Below, in pieces: positions 35,330-47,559 of a stretch of 64,000 bases of DNA (the stretch's first letter is position 1; every line of letters begins with the position of its first letter). The notes beneath the pieces were generated by a model. That model was not told the DNA's origin. It saw only the letters and a list, made by a program, of their open reading frames with translations, and did not search any database. A program made the position numbers and the translations under genes. Source of the DNA: Bactrocera neohumeralis (lineage: Eukaryota > Arthropoda > Insecta > Diptera > Tephritidae); contig NC_065920.1 of the NCBI RefSeq assembly GCF_024586455.1, positions 10,440,144-10,504,143 of the forward strand, given 5' to 3'.

Positions 35330-36620
35330 TTTTGTATTCATAACAATTTTTACACTTTCATTTTAGGTCATGAATTTTAAAAATAAATGTGTTAAAAAAT
35401 ATTGAAATAAATATGCACAATAATATTGAGTCAATAATATTGAAGTTGATAATATTACTTACAAGATGCAGTCAGAATGTACTGAAAGAAGAGTAAAGGC
35501 ATATTCGACAAATAGCTTAGTTTTTCATTGCATAATATCGTATATCAATAATATTTGTCAATTTTAATATCAATAAAAATTTACGAATTTATAATTTATT
35601 GTAGTGTGGCTACTGTTGCATGTACAATAAATATTTATGGAAAAATTATGTTTTCAATGCACAATATTATTGTGCAATAATATTTTTTTAAAGATATGGC
35701 GAGATAAACAAAACACTGATGACACTTAGATTTTTGAATATTTAAAAAATATTACACACATGTACATGTATGTAGTTAGAAGACACATTTTTAACGTACA
35801 ATATTATTGTGCAATATTATATTTTTTTTGCAATGATTTCACTTAGATTTTTGATATTTAAAAAATATTGCACATTAAACATATATGTACATATGTATAT
35901 ATGTATGTATATGTACTTTGAGGGCAAATTTAGTATCAATTCTTATCAATCAAATTATTATTATTGTCCAAGTTATTCAATAGTTACGATTATTACGTCA
36001 AGCTTAATTTTTCAGATATTGTGTAAATCGACCCAAACATATTGTGCAATAAAATTGAAGGGTCAGTGGTATAAATGAAACAACCATTTCATTGAAAGTG
36101 CTGATACTGATAATAATTGACTCACATGTTTCATTCTATTGACCAAATTTATATTTATGCTAATATTCGTCAAATAGAGGATTATCTTATGTTAAGCTAC
36201 TTCCGATTGCAACGCAAATATCAATATTGATATGTCATTTGCGTAAGCACATATGTATTTATTTATAACGATTGACGATATATGTCCATCAGTATTATTG
36301 CGCAATATTATTTCGTCAATACTTTTGTTGAATAATTTTGTGCAATATTTTAGTTCAATAATGTTGTAAAATGTTTCCGCTAAATATTAGAGTATATTGC
36401 TGTGTCACAGTATTTTTTTTTTTTTCAATATTATTGAAGACATTTTTTTCAATATTATTGAAGACATTTGAATGAATCACATTGTGAATATTTCCTTATT
36501 ACTATTGATAACGTTTGTGTCAAATTTAATCAATTGCGTAAATTTAATAAATATTGTGGTGTTAAATTATTGTGCAATATTTTGGTTCAATATTTAATTT
36601 AATACTTAACCAAAAACTTT
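35330..36620. repeat. field of CAATATTATTG / ATTGTGCAATA palindromes
   Basis: Palindromic words recur: AATATTATTGTGCAATAATATT at about 35661 (10-base arms around TG; 20 of its 22 bases pair), a similar one at about 35800, ATTATTGCGCAATATTAT at about 36295, and TTCAATATTATTGAAGAC twice in direct repeat at about 36425-36470. TTGTGCAATATTTT occurs twice more further right. GTCAATAATATTGA-like forms also occur near 35430. There is no coding signal. It looks like a decayed satellite or a cluster of small inverted-repeat elements. Confidence 0.65.
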
Positions 36621-38099
36621 TACGAATATTTGAGAAACAGAGAATATTTAGGTCCATAAACAACCGTGTTTTGGCATAGGCCAAATACTGAGTGTGACTA
36701 CTATGACCGCAATTATTTCGATGCAGTCTCTTGTTCTTGTTATTTTACATTTTCTCAATAAACTTATAACTTATGCATACAAAATATTATTTACCGGTAA
36801 GTTTCTTAGTTATTAATTTATACTAAGTGGGTTCAATAATGCCCAATAAATAAAATACTAAATTAATAATTTTCATTAATTGAACAATACATAATAAGTA
36901 TCTAAAGTACATAAACTTTGAATGATAACATAAGAGCTGAACTACTCACTATGAATAAGAATTAAAGTTAAAGGTCGTTAGCATTTTAAAGCTCAATTTA
37001 GGTTGAAAGCGGCAAAGCAGTTAGTTAAAAGCTTGGGTAAAGTAGACTTCCATATCTATAGGTAGGTAATTTTCAATATTAGAACCAGTTTTTAATACGG
37101 ATATACTCCGGTTTATAACATCTTATGAAATTCGCAATCTTTTCTAGATTTTTTAGATGGCTTGTTCCAGTATGACTCTCTATTTGTGTGTTAATATCAA
37201 TACCAACATTTTTCATATCAAATACACAAACATCTTCAAAGTTACCTTCTTTTATTTTACCATAGTCTTATATTTAAGAAATTTCATCTCTATAATTGAT
37301 TCGAACCACTTCATTGAAATTACTATTCACTCATTACCTACCTACCCATATTATACCCAAAAGACAGCGGCGATAGTCCATTAATTCAAAGAACATCTAT
37401 ATATCAACAACACTAAAGACCATAAACTTTATATGCGCTACATATTAATTTATTTATCATTTTATGTGTGTCCGTATTTTTGTAACAAAATTATAACCGG
37501 AAGCATCAAATAACATTAAATGTCATTGCCAACGCGCAACTTAATTCAAATTCAACCACTGCCGGCTATACCGCTTCATATTTTTGAACGAAACGGAGCG
37601 GAGAGCGTACAAAAACGAAAATTCATACTCATATTGCTCTAGAGTATAGACCAAGTTGAAAGGTGAAGCACTTTAGCGCGCTTAAAATAATGCGACAGTA
37701 AATTTGGTGACAAACGCCTTAAGTTATGAACTCGCTGGTTGCTAAACTTTTTCGACTTAAATGCTGAGAAACATAAATATTATATCTTTATGGAGCTGTT
37801 GGAGACATGTGGGGGCATTAAACATTTTCTATTTACTAATCGGAATAGCGAATACTTATATTAAATTTTCTAAAAGTGAGAGCAATTTATGGAGTTATGC
37901 ATGTTATATTTGAAAAGTAGAAAACACTATGTGCTTTTAAATAATATATTTATATATATATATTTTTTTTTCTGGACTGATATTTATTTAAAATGAACAA
38001 CTTAGAGAAGTTGCATGTTTTTCATCTTGAAATACCAACTTAGCGAATATTCATGCTACAACTCTAAGTCAAGCGTTAGGTTTTGTATTTCTGTAGAGA
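36621..38099. other. no gene seen
   Basis: AT-rich non-coding DNA with a short TA tract at about 37950. No family resemblance in any frame. Confidence 0.4.
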
Positions 38100-38560
38100 A
38101 GTAAGCTTTTTTTGTCGCTTTCTACCCATCTAACAAACTCAGCCAGCATTTTCAATGCCGAAGTACTAGATATAGAGAAGTTCTGTGGCGTTATACCTAT
38201 ATTCAATAATCTATGGTATTCTATAATTACGGGAAGATGCAGAAAGCAGGCATACACGAATAGCCAGGTGCCACTGCTCGCTTTGTCGACCTCATAGATA
38301 AATTCTAGCATAGGCAACCGTTGCTGGAAGGCATGAAGGCTCACTGGCAGGCCAACTCTACTTAACCATAATTTGAGTTTCCGTTCACAGGAACATTTTC
38401 GGCAAAGAAAATGCAGAGTTAGCAAAGCTAGGAACCTCTTTAGACGCATACGAGGCGGAGTTAACATCATACCTAGTGGGAACGAACAGGAGCGAATAAA
38501 GAGCGCTTTATTTGCATTTTGAACAAACAGATCAGAGCAGATGGAGCTGCATGATAAAAA
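38100..38560 (+). pseudogene. LINE RNase H domain relic
   Basis: Plus-strand pieces read LSTHLTNSASIFNAEVLDIE (start of an RNase H fold with its conserved Glu), then a decayed middle. Across a stop follows VSVHRNIFGKENAELAKLGT, matching the VPGHxGxxGNExADxLA end of LINE RNase H domains. It ends with an AELTSYLVGT tail. A 165-codon frame that is open on the opposite strand over the same bases (38566-38069) shows no family resemblance. I take it as antisense shadow, not a gene. Confidence 0.7.
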
Positions 38561-41239
38561 AGCCATTAAAATTAGCTAACAATTCTGATTGTTAGAGGTC
38601 TTAAAGACCATAGTAAGCTACATGCAAGTGCTTCAGATTTCTCCAATATATAACTACACTATTTCAAATCATGGAGCTAATCGTCTAATCATACGAATAA
38701 ACAATCGTCACTCGACCCCTCCTTGTTTTCTCTAAGAGCGAGTTTCAATATATACGTATATAGTATATCCATATACTATTAGTGAGTTCGAAGGACATAC
38801 ATATTTGTTGTTCTTCCCCTATCACCTCCGATGACATCATTAAATTCCGTTTCCACAGCAGTCGGGTCGAAGTAACCGTAACGGATCCGGATTTTAATCC
38901 GGCCAAGGACTGTGAACTCGCGCCATGCTTTGAAATTACTTCAGTAATGTTTTCTGTCGCAACAGCAAATCATTAAATTTCAGCAAGCCCAAAAAATAGC
39001 TTGTATACTAAAGAAGTTGCTCCGCTGTACGAAGTAATGCTAGTACCAAGAGTTCATTTTCAGTATATTATATTTAAGGCAAATTAGTGCCTACAGAAGA
39101 AGAGTAGATCACGACAGTTCGTTAGGTTTGCGTTTGACATAAAATATATTAGTCTATGATGTCAGGAACCAAAGAAGAACCAGGCTTTTTTCACAATTAA
39201 TATGGCTTGGGTTAGGTTAGTTTACGTTAGTTTAGGTTAAGAGATTTATTCTTCTAACTTGTAACTCCTAAAAACTGTAACATAAGACCATTATCTAATA
39301 ACTCTTGCATTTATATTGCCATTGTTGTTATTGTTATTCTGCTACAATTCTCAACTAGTTTTGTGGCCTCAACTGAAACATATTTCACTAAAAGGTAAAT
39401 GCAGTGTTAACGCGCAGCAGCATGATAGTGCTTTTCAGACTTCATCTTCAATATACCCGCATCTTAAGCATGAATTTCGTTATCAGGCACACTCGTCTCC
39501 ATCAGGCTAATTGAGCCATTTATAAAGCGTTCGTGGTACATATATGTATATATATGTATGTTCCTGTATATTAAACGTTTGTCTGCACATCCCATTGCAT
39601 ATCACACAACACTGCAGTTAAACCACTCTTGCTCTGCCGGCTTTTGTCATACTTACGCTCTGTCATTCTATTTATTCAGTTCACGTTTCAATTAACCCAT
39701 TTAAAATGTTTGCCTTCGTTCGTCGGGTTTTGCGCATTTCACGCTGCAGCGCATACATTTCGCCAGTTGCTTCAACTAATTTGGCAACACTTGCAGCTAC
39801 AACAACAATAACACATTGGTACTTATGGCACATAGACACTGCTTGCTTTATAAGTGGGTTAAGTCGAAATGAGGCTACAAAGATTGGTTGGCGCTGCGTG
39901 AATGGCTGACGGGCGTACTGGTTGGTGGATCCGCGGCAGTGGTGGACTGACGCATTGGCGGCACAACGCCGGTTTGCTGGCAAGTGTCAGCTCGCTTGCT
40001 GTCGCGGAAATGTGCAGTGTCATGACTCGCAGCGAAAATGCAGTGTGGCGTATTTTCCATTTCGAAATTAGCTGACTTGGCGTTGTCAACGAAATTGCTT
40101 TCTTAAAGTGTTGGGGTTGCTGCGAGTGTCATGTGGATTTAGTGGATTGCGCGGTTGCAAGCTGAACTGTGTTCCTTTTGATTGGTTGATTCTGCTTATT
40201 AAACTATTGCTATGGTTTTGTTTTAATTATTTGCATTTGCCATATTTTTATTTTAGTTACTGAGGAAATTAGAATTCTGATTTATGCTAAAGTGATGTGT
40301 GTGTAAATGAGCTTGACTTAAGTTTTCTGTTGAAATTCTCAACATTTGTAGAGCGCTTTGGCTGTCTTCTAATAAATAATTTTCCAAAAGGAAGTAGCGC
40401 TCGAATACAAAATTCTTCAAATATTGCCACCCGATTTTTAAATTGATTTATTTAAGGTTTAGTTGTAACCACAGATTCAAAAAGAAGGTTTTTACAATAT
40501 AGTAATTAGTAAAAAATAATTTCACGACTATGTATTAGTAACTGATATGCTAATTACCATTCATTTTAACTCCTGTTAGTGTTATAATCATAGCATTTCA
40601 TAGTCTCTCTTGCCACAAATTGTTTAATGAATTCATGCCACAATTTTCCATTTTAATTTCATTAAAAAAAACACTAACAATGCAATTAATTTGGAATCAC
40701 CACAACTTTCGTTCATTCGGCATTGCTATTTCCCACAATCACCGCTGGCAAAACAAATACATAAATACAGTTAAATAATGTTGCATTTATTTCGGCATTT
40801 CATCTGCCTTCTCATCAACGTCAATTATTGGTTGGCCTAATTTCATAGTACCCCGAAATATCTATTTTTTCAGTGTTTATTATTCAGTTGCGAAGGCTGA
40901 TTGCAATTGTATAATTAATAGAGTGCTCAGGAGCCATTGCTGCTGATAGTTTTATAGAAGCTTATGATCAGTCGATATTGAATTTCTAATTATTATTGAT
41001 GATTGATTTTTCCATATATGTACGTGTTACGTATACGCCACGGTCTGCCAAGCTGAATAAACGAAATTTGTGGGTTTTCAAATACAATCTCAATGACAAG
41101 GCTTTATAATGTGTTTAGTGGTTGATACTAATGCATTTTGCTCTTTTGTTAATTTTTGTAATATAATTTAAGGTGTTAAATGTGTTTCGCCGGATAAAAA
41201 AACAGCCTTTTTACAACACTTTTTTTCTAATACGAGTAT
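38561..41239. other. no gene seen; TTAGG-like patch at 39209-39240
   Basis: The stretch GGTTAGGTTAGTTTACGTTA recalls the LINE tails at 18144 and 27650 but has no coding part next to it. The segment at 39680-40100 has moderate GC and open frames on both strands (up to 100 codons) with no recognisable product. Confidence 0.4.
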
Positions 41240-41393
41240 GAAAATGGAATATTTTATTATAAGTTCTCAAGACTCCGAAATTATTACTTGGATCAAAATG
41301 AAAATTTAGGACGATATTCTAGAGGTTTTGCAGAATTTAATAATATCATAAAAATAAATCGAGTTTTTGAAACCCGTAAACCCATGTAACGCC
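41240..41393 (-). repeat. dispersed repeat, inverted copy of 15645-15790
   Basis: Read on the minus strand it runs parallel to intron 1 of gene B: CATGGGTTTACGGGTTTC, CCTCTAGAATATCGTCC, TTTCATTTTGATCCAAGTAA, ATTTCGGAG. The TTAA-flanked element at 41398-42128 begins exactly at its edge, so that element probably inserted into this older repeat. Confidence 0.6.
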
Positions 41394-41397
41394 TTAA

Positions 41398-42128
41398 GGG
41401 GGAGCCTGATTTAGAAACTTCAAAAAATCGAATTTTTGTTTTTTGCTTAATTCTCTTTAAAAATAATCTAAGAATATATCCCCAAAGTTTTAGATGGGAA
41501 TTTGAAATATTTTCGAAGCTAGAAGGAAAATAGTGACCGAACGTCCAGCAGATATACATATGAGCGATTGGGCAGAAAGCGAAAGCTTTGACGCGCGATT
41601 TTTCGGTTTTTCATTTTTATTTATTTCATTTACGTATGGAATTGGGGCAGAATTTATTATCTTTGGCATTAAATTGTCTTCTATTTAAAATAAAACAAAC
41701 TAAGAAAAGTCAAGTTTGAACATATTTTCAAACAACATAAAGTACAATTTTTTTAGTCAAAAACTACTTTTTTTTCAATTTTTAAAAAATTTCTAAAATT
41801 TTACACTTTTTTTGGAATTTTTTTAGTTTAACTAGAAGATAAATTATTAAAAAATATTAATCTTTTTGAATCTTTTTGAATTTTTTGTTTCCAATAGAAA
41901 TTGCGACCTACACCCTGCTCGCCGTCCGACAATTGCACATGCGAGATACATCGGGCAATTGCTTCCCAAAGGCAGAATATCAAAGATTTCGTATCCAAAA
42001 AATTTGCGAATGATGTTTAAATATATAACTATAAACACTAGAAATTTTGCTTTAGTCACTTATTTCTTTCCCTCCCAAAAAAACCCTAAAAAAACGATTT
42101 TTTGAAGCCTCTAAAGCAGGCTCCCCCC
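41398..42128. mobile_element. 731-bp inverted-repeat element with TTAA at both ends
   Basis: The left end reads GGGGGAGCCTGATTTAGAAA. The right end on the opposite strand reads GGGGGGAGCCTGCTTTAGAG. Similarity goes on inward to CTTCAAAAAATCG (about 33 bases). TTAA lies directly outside on the left (41394-41397) and right (42129-42132), as for a TTAA target duplication of piggyBac-type elements. The ends do not match the classical piggyBac CCCTAGAAAG terminus. The interior has no transposase frame, only AT-rich DNA and one GC-richer patch (41900-41990). It is non-autonomous. Confidence 0.8.
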
Positions 42129-42786
42129 TTAAGTCGTCACCTTCGCACTTTTCAATTGACTTTCGCTCTTATTAGACTTTTTTTAGCTTAAAAACAAAAT
42201 TAACAAAAAATTTATTCTAAAGTTTTTAAGAGGTTATATCCACTTGTAAATTTCAAAAAAACGTTTTCTTTTAAGTATACATATATGTATGTATTTACAT
42301 ACATATATTAGAGAATAACCTCCGAAAATTTTAAAGTGGCTCCGGCAAATAGTTTCAGAGATATGAGTGCATTTGTAAGAATTTTTGAATTTAGTGAACT
42401 TTGTTCCAAAAACTTTAATAGAAATTTTCTCTAAACACTGTTATAACGGTCAATTGCGAAAATTTCTTCGAATCGACTGAAAATTCGGATGACTAGTCCA
42501 GTCTATTCGAAGAAATTTTCGCTACCTGCCGTGAAAACAACGTTTCGAAAAAATTTCTGTTAAAGTTTTGGGAACCAATTGCACTGAATTCAAAAATTCT
42601 TCATGTTTATATTTTTCAGATAATGATTGCATTAGTAAGACTTTTACCAATAATTTCGATTTTTAAGGCATTCTGATATGTAAATTGTTTCACAAAAAAC
42701 TTTTCTCTGTGAGGAGGAGCCACCAATTGTCAAAAATCAATATTTTTTTTATAAGTCCTTTTGCCTTTACCTGTATTAATCTGTAG

Positions 42787-43878
42787 TAATAAAAATTTGC
42801 CACGAAATTTGTAACAGTAGAAGGAAGCGTCGAACACCCTATAACAGATCAACCGAAAAGTCACCGGCCTACCATAGTAAACACAACTTTTTGGCAAAAT
42901 TCGTTAATTTTTTTTATTTGGAGCGATTTTGTCGTGTACAGTGAACTCAAATGACTGTCAATTGGACTTCGAAGTGAAATGATGGATCCATGTTTCTTCC
43001 ATTGTCACATATCGACGCAAATCGCTATTTTCGTCCTTATCGGCATCTTTTTCGCTTCGTCTAATCTCAGCACACAAATTCTTGATGGTTGGTTTTCCTA
43101 GGACAGTGTACGAAAACTCGTCATCAAACCAAGTTTTTGCTTCAAATGTATTTTTTCCCTTCAAAAAGCAGTTTTTAATTAACATTTCTTCACAATAACA
43201 AAAATTGCTCCGCTCAAAATGATTTGATTCTCAAACTAATGATCCGACAACCGTCAAATTTATACTCGTGCTTTGTGATTGACCTGGTTAACGATATATT
43301 TGAATAATCAACAAGACGAACTGGGTCGATGTTCATGTCCGTCTGTCTATATACATGCGCAATAATCCCTCAATTTTTGAGGTCTCGATTTGAAATTTAT
43401 TGAACGCTTTTATTTCACTCATGAAGCTGCTCATTTGTCGGAACTGCCAATATCGGACGACTATAACATATAGCTGCCATACAAACTGAACGATCGGAAA
43501 AAAGTTCTTGTATGGAAAACTTTTGCATTTGACAAGATATATTCACGAAATTTGGTATAGATTATTTTCTAAGGCAACAATGTAATCTTCGAAGAAATTG
43601 TTCAGATCGGCTTACTATAGCATATAGCTGCCATACAAACTGAACGATCGGAAAAAAGTTCTTGTATGGAAATCTTTTGCATTTGACAAGATATATTCGC
43701 GAAATTTGGTAAAGATTATTTTCTAAAGCAACAATGTAATCTTCGAAGAAATTGTTCAGATCGGCTTACTATAGCATATAGCTTCTATATAAACTGAACA
43801 CATAGTTACTAAAAGAAATGCATCTGTCAACCCTTGACATTTTCGGTGCCCGAAGTTAACGCTTTTTCTTGTTGGGTT
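42787..43878 (+). repeat. interspersed repeat 'TATACCCTGAACAG', copy split by a mariner
   Basis: Left piece (42787-42843): TTGCCACGAAATTTGTAACA and GAAGGAAGCGTCGAACACCC. The right piece resumes at about 43300 with ATAATCAACAAGACGAACTG and GTCCGTCTGTC. Three rounds of the inner unit follow (CTATAACATATAGCTGCCAT, CTTGTATGGAAAACTTTTGC, CACGAAATTTGG, GAAGAAATTGTTCAGATCGG). The end reads GAAGTTAACGCTTTTTCTTG. The inner units are nearly identical to each other (for example 43437-43560 and 43600-43720), which suggests recent homogenisation. Confidence 0.8.
42844..43296 (-). mobile_element. internally deleted mariner nested in the repeat
   Basis: On the minus strand: IKNCFLKGKNTFEAKTWFDD with EFSYTVLGKPTIKNL and EIRRSEKDADKDE (helix-turn-helix half). 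It jumps to LRRYVTMEETWIHHFTSKSN, a stop, then more of the region after the first catalytic motif. The deletion took out the end of the DNA-binding domain, and everything after the first motif is also missing. The motif reads TMEETW where the family has TMDETW, so the first catalytic Asp is a Glu (GAA). Repeat sequence lies on both sides, so this element inserted into an older repeat. Confidence 0.8.
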
Positions 43879-45419
43879 TTGAATAAGATCAGTAGAAGAA
43901 TCTTCCTCTCTGACAGATATATTTTTCAGAGATCTTCCTTAGACATTAAAATTTCCACATTCTTCTTTAAATTAATAAAATATCAAATAAATCTATATTA
44001 CTAGTAATTCTTCTTGAAATTAGTCACGTTTAGTGGAACTAATCAACTCACATAGTCACATTCATTTGAAAAAATAAGAAGCCTTCGACCGCCGTATGTG
44101 TGCTGATATCTGTAAGAAAATAGCAAGCAAAATTCTAGCTTATTTTTCGTTTTTTAATGTTATATTATATTTTTGATAATATTTATAGTTTTTTTTAATG
44201 ACCATTAACCCCGCCCAAAGCCAGTCCAGCAAAACTATCCAGCGAGATTATTGCGAGCATATTTCCAGCAGCAAGTCTAATTTACTGGTGTGAGTATCTC
44301 AATTTGCTTATCACCACCAACTTGGGACAGAAACAATTCCGCGCAATTTCACTGAAAATTAAAAATACTTTATATATTGTACAATTGCATTCATGCCAAA
44401 TCTGCCAACAATATTGAATTAAATGTTGCGTATACGCCATGCACAACACAGAGCGCTTCGCGATTATCCACCCACAGTGGGTGAGACAGCGATAAAAATT
44501 ATTGTCGCCGCGCTGGAAAACAATGAGACAACTGGGTTATTTGTACTCATTGTGTGTGTGTGTGTGTGTGTGTGTGTGGGATATATACATGTGCACGAAC
44601 AAGTGAACCGCAGCGATGGAACACAGTGGTGTTACTCAATGAACAATAGGCGAAATGCTTATACAAAAGCTTGCTAAAAAATATGTGCATGTATATGTAT
44701 GTACATATAACAGTTTCATAACAAAAGCGGAAGCATTTGTTTGCTTTCGGTGCCATTGTTTGCAAATTGCAATTGTTATACAATATTTACAAATGTAATT
44801 GTGTAAACGCGTTTAAGCCGCTGCCAGAGCGTCTGCCTACATTTGTTTATGTGTATGTGTGTAAACATTTGAATAGGCGCTTACATAACTAAGTATCTGA
44901 CAGAGAATGGCATTTGTATATGTGTATGTATATATATATATATATATATATTTATATGCATTTGTGTGTGTGTGTAATTGCTGTTGTCGACATATTTTGT
45001 GATTTACTGGTACTGAAGTGACGATGATACATCAAAAGTGGTTAAATGAAGCAAGTGTTATATTAATTGCTACAGTCCATCTGTATATGAGTGAACAAAA
45101 ATTAATTGCTTTTGTTCTTCAGTTGCGCATGTTACATATTATTAAAGACTTTAATTGCTCTTTATTCAAATGGAACTGTAATGTATTGTTTTCTGCGTAT
45201 GATAATCAAGGTTAGGTATCTTCTCATTAAATGGTTAAGTGTTGAATTATATAATTTACACTTAATTTTGATATTTAAAACCATCAATGGAATTCTGTCT
45301 TCCTGGAAAATAAATTGCTGTTGCTGTTGTTTTTCTCAGAATCCGTTTTAGTTCACCGCTATATCGATATGATTTGACTATTGCAGTTTTTTTTATAATC
45401 TCGCAACAAAGTTGCTAAG
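43879..45419. other. no gene seen; two microsatellites
   Basis: A GT tract of 28 bases lies at 44551-44578 and a TA tract at about 44929-44951. The rest is AT-rich without coding signal. Confidence 0.45.
44551..44578 (+). repeat. GT dinucleotide microsatellite
   Basis: Fourteen uninterrupted TG units; a likely polymorphic marker. Confidence 0.95.
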
Positions 45420-46330
45420 GAGAGTATTATAGTTTTGTTCACATAACGGTTGTTTGTAAGTCCTAAAACTAATAGAGTCAGATATAGGGTTATATATACC
45501 AAAGTGTTCAGGGTGACGAGTAGAGTTGAAATCCGGATGTCTGGCTGTCCGTCCGTCCGTGCAAGCTGTAACTGGAGTAAAAATTGAGATATCATGATGA
45601 AACTTGGTACACGTATTTCTTGGCTCCATAAGAAGGTTAAGTTGGAAGATGGGCAAAATCGGCCTACTGTCATGCCCACAAAATGGCGGAAACCGAAAAC
45701 CTATAAAGAGTCATAACTAAGCCATAAATAAAGATATGAAAGTGAAATTTGGCACAAAGGATCGCATTAGGGAGGGACATATTTGGACGTAATTTTTTTT
45801 GGAGAAGTGGGCCCACTACTAAGTTTTATGTACTTATTTCGGAAACTACTATAGCCGGGCCAACCAAACTCTACAGAGTCGTTTTCTTCAAACATTTCCA
45901 TATACAGTTCAAAAATGGAAGAAATCGGATAGTAACCACGCCCACCTCCCAGGTTATGACGGGAACCGACTAATGAAACACTAAATTTTATGGAAGAAAT
46001 GGCAGCCTTTTTTAGTTTGGTCTTTGTGACAGAACTACTAGACCGATTTCAACGAAATTCGGTATATAATATTTTCTTAACACCCTGATGACATGTACGA
46101 AATATGGGTGAAATCGGTTCTCAACCACGCCTTCTTCAATCAACGCTATTTTGAATTCCATCTGATGCCTTCTCTGTATAATATATAGTACATTAGGAAC
46201 CAATGATGATAGCGGAATAAAACTTTACAAAAATGCGGTATTTGAAAAATATGTAAATGACGGATAATGAAATCTCGATTATCACTTTATCATGCGAGAG
46301 TATAAAATGTTCGGGGACACCTAACTTTGT
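45420..46330 (+). repeat. second interspersed repeat (GTCCGTCCGTCCGTGCAAGC type)
   Basis: Non-coding repeat of about 900 bp that I recognise as common in tephritid-type DNA. Ordered blocks: AGTGTTCAGGGTGACGAGTA, CCGGATGTCTGGCTGTCCG, GATATCATGATGAAACTTGG, AAGTGAAATTTGGCACAAAG, TTTCCATATACAGTTCAAAA, ACCACGCCCACCTCCCA, ACCGATTTCAACGAAATTCG, AACCACGCCTTCTTC. It ends in GCGAGAGTATAAAATGTTCGG. It carries the same style of 'ACGCCCAC' words seen weakly at 27570-27590, 58310-58450 and 63750. Small open frames in it are not genes. Confidence 0.7.
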
Positions 46331-46399
46331 TTAGTCTCGCGTAAATTAAGCATGTATTTAATATATGCGAGTCTTCTAATCCGGTATTCACATTTGTAC

Positions 46400-47545
46400 A
46401 TATGCACCATATAGCAGGACGGGAATAATGATTGCCTTATAGAGTTTGGTCTTTGTACATCGAGAGAGGACTTAACTTCTCAATTGGTTGTCAGCTGTGA
46501 CGTGAGAGCCAAGTCGCGAGTGCGACGACTGTTTGTTTGATGACAGCATATATTTCGTCCTGCTCTCGTTCAGTACCAGACCCATTTGCTTCGCTTCCTT
46601 ACCCATTCTGGAGAGAACAGAACTAACGGCGCGGTTGTTGAGACCACTCTTATAGATGATAGTACCTTCTATAATTAGTTCTGCTGCACTAATTATTTTC
46701 TCCAAGATAGTTGCCCGAAGCCTTGTTTGGTATCGAACGGCTCGAAGAAGTCCTTATCGATCGTGACGGAGCTTTTGGTATTGCTGAAAGTCAGTTTACA
46801 CAATTTTGCGGGGATAAAATTCAGACATAGCGGCATAAAAACAGCTCCTTTAATGCTTTCGAAAGCAGCTCTGGAATCGACGAAGAGGTGGTGTGTATCG
46901 ATCCTCTTTTCATGGGTATTTTCCAAGATTTGGCGCATGGTGAATATCTGATCAGTGGTTTTCAGTGGCTTCAGTCTATCACACAATATGCTCGATAGAA
47001 CCTTACATATATGCAATATTGAGGGGGCTTATCCCATGGTAGTTGGCGCAGATTGTGGGGTCTCCCTTTTTGTGGATTTGACAGAACACACTTAAATTCC
47101 AATCATCTGGCATGCTTTCGTCCGACCGTATTTTACAAAGAAGCTGATGTATGCTCCTTATCAGATCCTCGCCGCCGTATTTTAATAGCTCGGCTGGTAA
47201 TTCATCGTCCCCCGCCGCTTTGTTGTTCTTCAAACGGGTGATTGCTATTCGAACTTCTTCATGGTCGGGCAATGGAACGTCCGCTAAATCATCATCGATT
47301 GGAGAATCGGGTTCACCATCTAATGGTGTTATGCTTTCACTGCCTTTCAACAAGCGGGAAAAGTATTCCCTTCATAATTTTAGTACTCGTATGCTCTGGG
47401 CATCAGTCACTAGATCACATCTGGGGGTTCTGCAAGAGTATGTTCCGGTCTTGAAACCTTCTGTTAGTCGCCGCCTTTTTTTTGTAGAATTTTCGAGTAT
47501 TACTCCTGTCGGCCAGGTTGTCAAGCTTTTCGATGTTACCTCCTT
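46400..47545 (-). pseudogene. RTE-like LINE, reverse transcriptase ORF relic, copy 1
   Basis: Minus-strand pieces in order: the pre-RT linker (LVTDAQSI), LKGSESITPLDGEPD, LPDHEEVRIAITRLKNNKAA, GDDELPAELLKYGGEDLIRS, MPDDWNLSVFCQIHKKGDPT (start of the RT domain) and ANYHGISPLNIAY. Past a break come KVLSSILCDRLKPL, TDQIFTMRQILE, HHLFVDSRAAFESI (RT motif A), GFGQLSWRK, then GLVLNESRTKYML and HSRLGSHVT. The YADD active-site block is missing because of an internal deletion near 46700. Several frame breaks make it inactive. Confidence 0.8.
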
Positions 47546-47559
47546 GCTCTTATATATTT

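Noticed and set aside
38069..38566. 165-codon minus-strand frame as a protein-coding gene
   Set aside because: No family resemblance; the opposite strand carries a readable LINE RNase H relic, so the open frame is an antisense shadow.
39681..40089. 100- and 76-codon minus-strand frames around 39.7-40.1 kb
   Set aside because: Moderate GC keeps frames open on both strands; no domain, no splice context and no start-site logic.
45359..46203. open frames in 45.36-46.20 kb as genes
   Set aside because: They lie in a non-coding interspersed repeat that occurs in fly genomes in many copies.
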